Shown: piece by piece, positions 24,418 to 31,289 of the stretch
Position numbering within the stretch: position 1 is the first letter of the stretch
How the letters are laid out: each line of letters begins with the position of its first letter
Origin: Clostridiales bacterium
Lineage (GTDB): Bacteria; Bacillota; Clostridia; Oscillospirales; Acutalibacteraceae
Length of the DNA: 64,000 bases
Assembly (NCBI GenBank): GCA_019416455.1
Contig: DXXG01000007.1
Coordinates: 248,001-312,000 of the forward strand
Direction: 5' to 3'
The notes under the pieces: model-generated
Told to the model about the DNA's origin: nothing
Database searches by the model: none
The model's input: the letters and a program-made list of their open reading frames with translations, nothing else
Made by a program: the position numbers and the translations under genes

Positions 24418-26826
24418 TTACTTAGCGACGATGTTCACCAGTTTGCCGGGAACATAGATCTCTTTGACAATGTTCTTTCCGCTGATCTCTGCGGCCACCT
24501 TGGGCTCTGCTTTAGCGGCGGCCAAAGCGTCCTCCTTGGAAATGTCCGCGGCCACGTTCAAACGGGCACGGACCTTGCCGGACACCTGCACCACGATCTC
24601 CACAGTGTCCTCCTTGCACTTGGCCTCGTCGTACTCCGGCCAAGGCTGCTGGGCCACCAGACCCTCACCCAGAGAGTTGGCTGCCCACACTTCCTCAGTG
24701 ACGTGAGGAGCGAAGGGGTTCAGCAGGATGGAGAAGATCCGCAGTTCTTCCTTGGAGATGCTGCCCTTGGCGGTGACCTGGTTCATCAGGGTCATCAGGG
24801 CGGCGATGGCAGTGTTGAACTTCAACACTTCCGTGTCCTCGCTCACCTTCTTGATGGCCTTGTGGAAAGCGCCTTCCATGTCGGGACGAATACCCTGGTC
24901 CTCGCAGAGGATGCTCTGCAAGTTCCAATAGCGCTCCACGAACCGGCGGCATCCCTTGATGCCAGCGTTAGACCAGGGAGCGGCCTTCTCAAAGTCGCCG
25001 ATGAACATCTCATACAGACGCATGGTGTCCGCGCCGTACTCGTTGACGATCTCATCGGGGTTCACCACGTTGCCACGGGACTTGCTCATCTTCTCCCCGT
25101 TCTCGCCCAGGATCATGCCGTGGCTGGTCCGCTTGGCGTAGGGCTCGGGAGTGGGCACCAGGCCCTGATCGAACAGGAACTTGTGCCAGAACCGGCTGTA
25201 CAGCAGGTGCAGAGTGGTGTGCTCCATGCCGCCGTTGTACCAGTCGATGGGAGACCAATATTTCAGCGCTTCAGGAGAAGCGAAGGCTTCGTCGTTGTGG
25301 GGATCCATATACCGCAGGAAGTACCAGGAGGAACCTGCCCACTGGGGCATGGTGTCCGTCTCCCGCTTGGCGGGGCCGCCGCAATGGGGACAGGTGGTGC
25401 TCACCCAGTCGGTCATATGGGCCAGGGGGGATTCGCCGTTATCGGTGGGCTCGTAGGACTCCACGTCGGGCAGCCGCAGGGGCAGCTCGCTTTCCGGCAG
25501 AGGCACCCAACCGCACTTCTCGCAGTACACCACGGGGATGGGCTCGCCCCAATACCGCTGACGGGAGAACACCCAGTCACGCAGCTTGTAATTCACCTTG
25601 GCGTGGCCGATTCCCTTCTCTTCCAGATGTTGGGTGATCTTTTTCTTGGCTTCCTCCACGGTCAGGCCGTCCAGAATACCAGAGTTGACCATGATGCCGG
25701 TCTCGCAATCGGTGAAGGCTTCCTCCTCCACGTTGCCGCCCTTGACCACTTCGATGATGGGCAGGCCGAACTTTTTGGCGAACTCCCAGTCGCGGGTGTC
25801 GTGGGCAGGCACAGCCATGATGGCGCCGGTGCCGTAGGACACCAACACATAGTCGGAGATAAAGATGGGGATCTCTTTGCCGGTGAGGGGATTGATGGCG
25901 GAAACGCCCTGGAGCTTGACGCCGGTCTTTTCCTTGGCCACCTCAGTACGCTCGAAGTCAGACTTCCGGGCCGCCTGCTCCTGGTAAGCCTTGATCTCCT
26001 CCATGTTCTGGAGCTTATCCGCCCACTTTTCCAGGTAGGGATGCTCCGGGGACACCACCATGTAAGTAGCGCCGTAGAGGGTATCGGGGCGGGTGGTGTA
26101 GACAGTCAGCTTATCGCCGGTGGTGGTGTCAAAGTCCACCTCGGCGCCGGTGGAACGGCCGATCCAGTTCTTCTGCTGGGTCTTGACCCGCTCGGGGTAA
26201 TCCACCAGATCCAGGTCATCGATAAGCCGCTGGGCGTACTCGGTGATCTTCAGCATCCACTGGCTCTTCACCTTGTGGACCACTTCGCTGCCGCACCGCT
26301 CGCACACGCCGTTGACCACTTCCTCGTTGGCCAGCACGCACTTACAGGAGGTGCACCAGTTCACGTTCATTTCCTTCTTATAGGCCAGGCCCTTCTTGAA
26401 CAGCTGGAGGAAGATCCACTGGGTCCACTTGTAATACTCGGGATCGGTGGTGGAGATCTCCCGGCTCCAGTCGAAGCTGATGCCCAGAGACTGGATCTGC
26501 TTTTTGAAGCGAGCGATATTCTGCTTGGTCACTTCAGCGGGATGTACGTGGTTCTTGATGGCGTAGTTCTCGGTGGGCAGACCGAAGGCGTCCCAGCCGA
26601 TGGGATACAGCACGTTGTAGCCCTGCATCCGGCGCTTTCTGGCCACCACATCCAGAGCGGTGTAGGGCCGGGGATGGCCCACATGCAGACCCTGCCCGGA
26701 GGGGTAGGGAAACTCGATGAGAGCGTAATACTTGGGCTTGTCCGAGCCGTTCTGGGCATGGAACACCCCGGTCTCTTCCCAGGTCTCCTGCCACTTGGGC
26801 TCTATGGCTTTATGATCGTATTTCAT
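24418..26826 (-). CDS. leuS: Leucyl-tRNA synthetase
   Basis: An 802-residue class I synthetase that charges tRNA-Leu. HVGH (48-51) is the HIGH motif and KMSKS lies near residue 575. The CP1 editing domain (GRSTGAEVDF, then TTRPDTLYGATYMVVSPEHP) and a zinc-finger-like cysteine group (CTSCKC...CERCGSE) are present, as is a C-terminal anticodon domain. The ATG at 26826 has AAAGG 10 nt upstream; a TTG three codons earlier is less likely. Its upstream region carries hairpin repeats and no T-box was found. Confidence 0.97.
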   Translation of the reverse strand: MKYDHKAIEPKWQETWEETGVFHAQNGSDKPKYYALIEFPYPSGQGLHVGHPRPYTALDVVARKRRMQGYNVLYPIGWDAFGLPTENYAIKNHVHPAEVTKQNIARFKKQIQSLGISFDWSREISTTDPEYYKWTQWIFLQLFKKGLAYKKEMNVNWCTSCKCVLANEEVVNGVCERCGSEVVHKVKSQWMLKITEYAQRLIDDLDLVDYPERVKTQQKNWIGRSTGAEVDFDTTTGDKLTVYTTRPDTLYGATYMVVSPEHPYLEKWADKLQNMEEIKAYQEQAARKSDFERTEVAKEKTGVKLQGVSAINPLTGKEIPIFISDYVLVSYGTGAIMAVPAHDTRDWEFAKKFGLPIIEVVKGGNVEEEAFTDCETGIMVNSGILDGLTVEEAKKKITQHLEEKGIGHAKVNYKLRDWVFSRQRYWGEPIPVVYCEKCGWVPLPESELPLRLPDVESYEPTDNGESPLAHMTDWVSTTCPHCGGPAKRETDTMPQWAGSSWYFLRYMDPHNDEAFASPEALKYWSPIDWYNGGMEHTTLHLLYSRFWHKFLFDQGLVPTPEPYAKRTSHGMILGENGEKMSKSRGNVVNPDEIVNEYGADTMRLYEMFIGDFEKAAPWSNAGIKGCRRFVERYWNLQSILCEDQGIRPDMEGAFHKAIKKVSEDTEVLKFNTAIAALMTLMNQVTAKGSISKEELRIFSILLNPFAPHVTEEVWAANSLGEGLVAQQPWPEYDEAKCKEDTVEIVVQVSGKVRARLNVAADISKEDALAAAKAEPKVAAEISGKNIVKEIYVPGKLVNIVAK

Positions 26827-26844
26827 CTTTATCAAACCTTTCCC

Positions 26845-26930
26845 CTACTTTCTTGAAAGAAAGTAGGCAAAGAACTTTTACGTCGCGGTGTCGTGCGCTG
26901 CGCTTACTCACCCTAGTGGGCGCGTTCATA
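26845..26930. repeat. 86-bp hairpin repeat, copy 1
   Basis: First of two 86-bp direct copies spaced 123 bp start-to-start. It opens with an inverted repeat CTACTTTCTT/AAGAAAGTAG, then GCAAAGAACTTTTACGTCGCGG and ends in GTTCATA. The copies differ at about 10 positions, and one substitution pair inside the hairpin arms is compensatory. It overlaps a small ORF that I consider spurious. It lies in the leuS upstream region. Confidence 0.85.
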
Positions 26931-26967
26931 CAATGTCCGCGGAAAACGGCTCTTTCTAAACCTATAA

Positions 26968-27053
26968 CTGCTTTTTGGAAAGAAAGCAGGCAAAGAACTT
27001 TTGCGTCGCGGTATCGTGGGCTTCGCTTACTCACCCCAGTGGGCGCATTCATA
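26968..27053. repeat. 86-bp hairpin repeat, copy 2
   Basis: Second copy. The hairpin arms read CTGCTTTTTG/AAGAAAGCAG, keeping pairing with a G-C in place of an A-T of copy 1. The 37-bp spacer between copies (26931-26967) has no similarity to the unit. Confidence 0.85.
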
Positions 27054-27085
27054 TTTTAGACCTTGAGGCTCCGCCTCAAACTCCG

Positions 27086-27124
27086 CCAGCTTTTTGAAAA
27101 AAGCTGGACCAAAAACTTTTACGC
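27086..27124. repeat. Partial third hairpin repeat at the rsfS stop
   Basis: CCAGCTTTTT/AAAAAGCTGG makes a perfect 10-bp hairpin and is followed by ACCAAAAACTTTTACG, matching the GCAAAGAACTTTTACG part of the full repeats. It overlaps the stop codon of rsfS. A separate small inverted repeat TTGAGG...CCTCAA lies just before it (27063-27079). Confidence 0.7.
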
Positions 27125-27475
27125 GCCTTCAGCGGTTTGCCAATCCAGCTTTTTGCCGTCTGCCCACAGCCGATCCAGGTCGTAGAAATCACGGCCTTCC
27201 TGGGTGAACACGTGCACTACCACATTGCCATAGTCCAGCAGGATCCAGGAATTGGACCGGTATCCCTCCATCCGTGCGGGGGGCAGACCCTCAGCTTTCA
27301 ATTTTTCATCCAGCTCATCCGCCAGGGCGCGCACATGGGTAGTATTGTTACCGGTGGCGATGACGAAATAATCTGCCAGGCTGGAAATGTTCTCGATCTC
27401 TATCACACTGAGCTTCTCCGCTTTCTTGCTGTCCAGAAAAGCGGCCGCCTTTTTTGCCAGTTCCAAAGACGTCAT
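27119..27475 (-). CDS. rsfS: Ribosomal silencing factor RsfS
   Basis: A 118-residue RsfS/Iojap protein that binds L14 and blocks subunit joining. DYFVIATGNNTTHVRALADE and YGNVVVHVFTQEGRDFYDLDRLW are the two core motifs. The ATG at 27475 overlaps the stop of the nadD-yqeK ORF (ATGA), the classic nadD-yqeK-rsfS order. The stop codon falls inside a hairpin repeat. Confidence 0.96.
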   Translation of the reverse strand: MTSLELAKKAAAFLDSKKAEKLSVIEIENISSLADYFVIATGNNTTHVRALADELDEKLKAEGLPPARMEGYRSNSWILLDYGNVVVHVFTQEGRDFYDLDRLWADGKKLDWQTAEGA

Positions 27476-28671
27476 AGCTGTTGCTCCTTTTCCTTCTGTA
27501 AGGTGAAAATCGCGTCGTTATACGCGTCGATGGACTCCGCCGCTACCGGCAGATTTTGGCCCATCAGTTCGTCCACGGTAAAGCGGATGCCCTCCACCAT
27601 GGCTTCCTCTAAACTGCTCTCCGCCAGCTTCCGCATTTCCTCCACTCCGGGATAATCCCGGTCGGCGGAGATATAGTCCGCCACGAACAGCACCTTGTCC
27701 AAGAGGGTCATATTCCCCTTGCCGCTGGTGTGGCATTCCACCGAGCTGACGATCTCGCAGTCCGTGATCCCCAGCTTATTCCGGATGTAAGCCGCCCCGG
27801 AAAGAGCGTGCCACAGCTTTCGGTTACGTTGCTGGGTATCGCTGAGTATTATACCAGAATCCGTCAGTATTTTCAACTGCTGCTCCGGGGGCGTATCCTT
27901 CATGATATCGTGGAGTATTCCCGCCAAACGGGCCTTTTCCACGTTGGCGCCGTACCGCTCAGCTAACTGAACCGCTTCCGCCGCCACGCACTGACTGTGG
28001 TAGAACCGCTTCTCCGTCAGATGGGTCTTTACTTCCGCCTCAAGCTGGGCAAAATCCATGGTCCCCCGTCCTTTCCTGTAAATGCCTCGTTCCTGAATGT
28101 AGTCCGCCACCGCCTCCGGTACCAGAGAGGTGATGTCCTTCCCCTGGGCGACCCATTCCCGCACTTGAGTGGAAGAAACAGGCAGGTAAGGGATATCCTC
28201 CAAAAAGCACCGGGCACCGTACCGGATCTGGTACTCGTCCTTCTTCATTTGGAGCTTCCCCATGCCGTGAAGACTCCGGGGAGTGGCGCACACTGCCGCC
28301 AAAGAGAAAATGGTCTCCGGCCTGTACCAGTGCTCCACGGTCAGGAACATGTCCTCCCCCATAAGCAGGTAAATCTCATCCTGGGGGAACAGGCCGTGGA
28401 GCTCCTCCAAAGTCTCAGCGGTAAAGCTCTTCCCCTCCCGGCGCATCTCGATGTCGGAAATTTGCAGGTGAGGCCTCCCCCCCACAGCCAAGCGGCACAT
28501 CTGAAGCCTGTCCTGGCCGCTTGCCAGATCTGGGGCGGCTTTGTGGGGCGGCACCCGGGTGGGGATCAACAGCACCCGGTCCAGGGAAAGCCGTTTGGTG
28601 AACTCCTCCAACAAGTGGATGTGTCCCCGATGGATGGGATTAAAGGTCCCGCCGTAAATGCCTGTTCTCAA
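27472..28671 (-). CDS. nadD: NadD-YqeK fusion: nicotinate-nucleotide adenylyltransferase and HD-domain Ap4A hydrolase
   Basis: One 399-residue reading frame. Residues 1-204 are NadD, which makes NaAD from NaMN and ATP: GGTFNPIHRGH near the start and PVSSTQVRE. Residues 205-399 are YqeK, an HD-domain Ap4A hydrolase, with FYHSQCVAAEAV, GILHDIMKD, HALSGAAYI and ECHTSGKGNM. TTG at 28671 is the start, with AAAGGGGGAG upstream. At the junction, AAAGGACGGGGGACC precedes an internal ATG (28059), so free YqeK of 195 residues could also be made. In most Firmicutes the two are separate genes. Confidence 0.93.
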   Translation of the reverse strand: MRTGIYGGTFNPIHRGHIHLLEEFTKRLSLDRVLLIPTRVPPHKAAPDLASGQDRLQMCRLAVGGRPHLQISDIEMRREGKSFTAETLEELHGLFPQDEIYLLMGEDMFLTVEHWYRPETIFSLAAVCATPRSLHGMGKLQMKKDEYQIRYGARCFLEDIPYLPVSSTQVREWVAQGKDITSLVPEAVADYIQERGIYRKGRGTMDFAQLEAEVKTHLTEKRFYHSQCVAAEAVQLAERYGANVEKARLAGILHDIMKDTPPEQQLKILTDSGIILSDTQQRNRKLWHALSGAAYIRNKLGITDCEIVSSVECHTSGKGNMTLLDKVLFVADYISADRDYPGVEEMRKLAESSLEEAMVEGIRFTVDELMGQNLPVAAESIDAYNDAIFTLQKEKEQQL

Positions 28672-28684
28672 CGGTCTCCCCCTT

Positions 28685-28981
28685 TCAGCGGGGCAGAACG
28701 ATCTTGGGGTCCTTTTTCTTTCTGCGGTAGAGCACGAATCGGGATCCAATCACCTGGACCACGTCGCTGTTCGTCTGCCGGGCGATCTCCTCCGCCGCCT
28801 CCCGGGAGGTCATGGGGGAGGATTCCGGCAGCACTCTGCCCTTGATCAGCTCCCGCTTTTCCAGGGCGTCATCTGCCTGCTTCACAAGCTCCGGGCTCAT
28901 ACCGGACTTGCCCATCATCAAAATGGTGTCCTCGTTCACCGCCAAAGAGCGGAGATACGCGCGCTGTTTACTGGTTAACAT
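28685..28981 (-). CDS. yhbY: YhbY-type RNA-binding protein (CRM domain)
   Basis: A 98-residue single CRM-domain protein that associates with the pre-50S ribosomal particle. LTSKQRAYLRSLA, the GKSGMSPELVKQADDALEKRELIKGRV core and VQVIGSRFVLYR are typical. It sits 14 bp before nadD, the standard Firmicutes order. Confidence 0.95.
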   Translation of the reverse strand: MLTSKQRAYLRSLAVNEDTILMMGKSGMSPELVKQADDALEKRELIKGRVLPESSPMTSREAAEEIARQTNSDVVQVIGSRFVLYRRKKKDPKIVLPR

Positions 28982-28997
28982 AACTCATTCTCCTGTG

Positions 28998-29465
28998 TCA
29001 TTTCTTATTTCGCCGCTGATAGGTCACGATCTCCGGATCGGAGCCGTTGTCGCCGTATTCGCACACCAACAGCCACTGCTCGTCGGCGGTCAGGCCGAAA
29101 CACCGGCCGCTGCCATCTTGTTTGCAAATCTGGTTTACCAGATACACCCGTTGGTCGTCCCAGAACTTCACCTTCTGGCCGCCGGGCAGGGTGTACTCCA
29201 AATTGATATAAGACCCGGGCAGAGCGTTCAGGTCCGTGACCTTCTCCATGCCGGGGATGTTCAGCTGGTTAAACTCCTGACAGAGCTGTTCCTTCAAAGG
29301 GCACGTCCCGGAAAAACAACTTCCCGGCGCAGAACAGCCTTCCGCCTTGCAGCACTCTCCCAGCACGCAGGTGCCCCCGTAAGGCTTTCCCCCGGTGGCC
29401 GCGCATCCGGGACAGTTGTCCACAGCGGGACACTGGGCACAGTCCAGGCCGCAATAGTTTTTCAT
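28998..29465 (-). CDS. DUF3795 cysteine-rich protein
   Basis: A 155-residue protein of the DUF3795 family. It has an N-terminal cluster of cysteines (YCGLDCAQCPAV, CPGCAA, ECC, CSAPGSC, GTCPL), likely metal-binding, and a beta-rich C-terminal half (QWLLVCEYGD). Its role is unknown. The ATG at 29465 follows AAAGGGTG; the upstream GTG is less likely. Between the XTP pyrophosphatase and yhbY genes in the long run. Confidence 0.88.
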   Translation of the reverse strand: MKNYCGLDCAQCPAVDNCPGCAATGGKPYGGTCVLGECCKAEGCSAPGSCFSGTCPLKEQLCQEFNQLNIPGMEKVTDLNALPGSYINLEYTLPGGQKVKFWDDQRVYLVNQICKQDGSGRCFGLTADEQWLLVCEYGDNGSDPEIVTYQRRNKK

Positions 29466-29470
29466 GGGGA

Positions 29471-30043
29471 TCACCCTTTCTTGTTTAGGTATTCCCGAAG
29501 TTTCTCCTCAAATTCCGCGAAGGCCTTACCACGATGGCTGCGGGCATCTTTTTCCTCGTCGGTCATCTCCCCGAAGGTGCGGCCGTCCTGGACGAAAATG
29601 GAATCGTACCCAAAGCCGTTCTCTCCCCGGGACTCAAAGGCGATGGTGCCGAAGCATTTGCCCTCGGCGTCGATCCGGTCCCCGTTGGGGAACACACAGC
29701 ACACCGCGCTGACAAAGTGGGCGCCTCGCTGTTCTTCCGGCACGCCCTGGAGCTTTTCCAGCACGGTCAGCCGCCGTTTGCCAGGCTCCGCAAACCGGGC
29801 GGAGTAGATCCCCGGGGCCCCGTCCAGATAGTCCACGCAAAGGCCGGAGTCATCCGCCACGGCAGGCAGGCCCGTTTCCTTGCAGGCAGACTCTGCCTTG
29901 ATGAAGGCGTTTTCCCCAAAGGTCTTGCCGGTCTCCTCCGGCTCGGACAGCTCTGCCGACACCACTTCGATGCCCATGGGCTCCAGCATCCGCTTGAATT
30001 CTACGATCTTTCCCTTATTGTGGGTGGCGATCACGATTTTCAT
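29471..30043 (-). CDS. rdgB: XTP/dITP diphosphatase (RdgB/HAM1)
   Basis: A 190-residue house-cleaning enzyme that hydrolyses XTP and dITP to prevent mutagenic incorporation. IATHNKGKIVEF, ADDSGLCVDYLDGAPGIYSARFA and GFGYDSIFV are the family signatures. The ATG at 30043 follows AGGATGGGG; the gene ends 6 bp before the DUF3795 start. Confidence 0.96.
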   Translation of the reverse strand: MKIVIATHNKGKIVEFKRMLEPMGIEVVSAELSEPEETGKTFGENAFIKAESACKETGLPAVADDSGLCVDYLDGAPGIYSARFAEPGKRRLTVLEKLQGVPEEQRGAHFVSAVCCVFPNGDRIDAEGKCFGTIAFESRGENGFGYDSIFVQDGRTFGEMTDEEKDARSHRGKAFAEFEEKLREYLNKKG

Positions 30044-30065
30044 TTTCCCCATCCTTTCCCGGTGT

Positions 30066-31253
30066 TTATTCCTCGTCCCGCTTCCTGCCAAAGGGCCAGA
30101 AACGGCGCTTCTTCTTTTCAGGCTGCTCCTCTACCGGCTTTTCCTCCGGCTGATCTTCCAGCATGGAGTCGATATCAGAAATCAGACTCTCCTCGGACAG
30201 CACCTCCTCAGGGTCAGCTTCTTCCAGAAGCTCCTGGGCCAGAAGTTCTTCCGCCTCTTGTTCCTCTTGCTCCTCTTCTGCCTGAGCCATAGCTTCCAGC
30301 TCCGCCTGTTCCCGGTCCTCGGCAAAGGCGGGAGTGTCGTCCACCTGATTGTCAAACAAGGCATCGGCGAAGGAAGCAGCGTCAAAGGGCTGCAAGTCGT
30401 CCACCTGCTCTCCCACACCGATAAACTTCACCGGCAGACCCAGGTCCTGCTTGATGGGCAGCACCACGCCTCCCTTGGGAGTACCGTCCAGCTTGGTGAG
30501 CACGATGCCGGTGATCCCCGCGGCGCTCTGGAATTCCTTGGCCTGGTTCACAGCGTTCTGACCTGTGGCAGCGTCCAGCACCAGCAGAGTCTCACGGTCG
30601 CAGCCAGGCAGTTCCCGGTCGATGACACGGGAGATCTTCCCCAGCTCGTCCATCAGGTTTTTCTTGTTGTGCAGCCGCCCGGCGGTGTCGCAGATGATCA
30701 CGTCACAGTTTCGCGCTTTGGCAGCGGCGATGGTGTCGAACACCACAGCGGCAGGATCGGCTCCCTCTTTATGCTTGATAAGTGGCACACCGGCCCGCTC
30801 CGCCCAGACTTCCAGCTGCTCGATGGCCGCCGCCCGGAAGGTGTCCGCCGCGCCCAGGATCACCGACTTGCCCTCCCCCTTCAACCGGGAGGCCAGCTTG
30901 CCGATGGTGGTGGTCTTGCCCACACCATTGACGCCGATGACCAAAATGATGGAGGGCTTGGTGGAGATGTGGAGGGTGTCGTCCCCCTGGAGCATCTCCG
31001 CCACGATGGCTTTCAGCTCTCCCATGATAAGGCTGGGATCGGTAATGCCTTTCTCCTTGATCTTTTTCCGGAGCTGGTCACAGATGTATTCCGCGGTATT
31101 CACACCCACGTCTCCCATCACCAGCAGCTCCTCCAGCTCCTCGAACAGGTCCTCGTCGATCTTGGTGAAGGAGTTGACCATCTGGGTGATCTGCCCGCTG
31201 ATGTTGTCCCGGGTCTTTTTCAAACCCTCTCGGATCTTGTCAAAGAAGCCCAT
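30066..31253 (-). CDS. ftsY: Signal recognition particle receptor FtsY
   Basis: A 395-residue SRP-receptor GTPase. The NG domain covers residues 1-300: GVNGVGKTT (107-115), DTFRAAAIEQL, CDTAGRL, TKLDGTPKGG and GVGEQVDDLQPFD. The unusual part is residues 302-395, a highly acidic tail (35 of 94 residues are D or E) ending in a basic, aromatic patch KKKRRFWPFGRKR (380-392). In most FtsY proteins the acidic A domain is N-terminal. Here the N-terminus begins directly with the N domain. Downstream of smc in a packed run. Confidence 0.96.
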   Translation of the reverse strand: MGFFDKIREGLKKTRDNISGQITQMVNSFTKIDEDLFEELEELLVMGDVGVNTAEYICDQLRKKIKEKGITDPSLIMGELKAIVAEMLQGDDTLHISTKPSIILVIGVNGVGKTTTIGKLASRLKGEGKSVILGAADTFRAAAIEQLEVWAERAGVPLIKHKEGADPAAVVFDTIAAAKARNCDVIICDTAGRLHNKKNLMDELGKISRVIDRELPGCDRETLLVLDAATGQNAVNQAKEFQSAAGITGIVLTKLDGTPKGGVVLPIKQDLGLPVKFIGVGEQVDDLQPFDAASFADALFDNQVDDTPAFAEDREQAELEAMAQAEEEQEEQEAEELLAQELLEEADPEEVLSEESLISDIDSMLEDQPEEKPVEEQPEKKKRRFWPFGRKRDEE

Positions 31254-31289
31254 AGCTTTCTTCCTCTCTATAATGGAATGGTGTTGACT

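Noticed and set aside
24703..26856. A 717-codon open frame on the plus strand antisense to leuS
   Set aside because: It is exactly antisense to a full-length leuS with intact motifs. Long antisense frames are expected from GC-rich third positions. There is no ribosome site or known domain.
26810..27052. An 80-codon minus-strand frame through the 86-bp repeats
   Set aside because: It only reads the two repeat copies, so its halves are near-identical, and it overlaps the leuS start. It is best explained as a repeat read as protein.
26827..27118. T-box riboswitch upstream of leuS
   Set aside because: I looked for the conserved GGTGG-ACC type anti-terminator core on the minus strand and did not find it.
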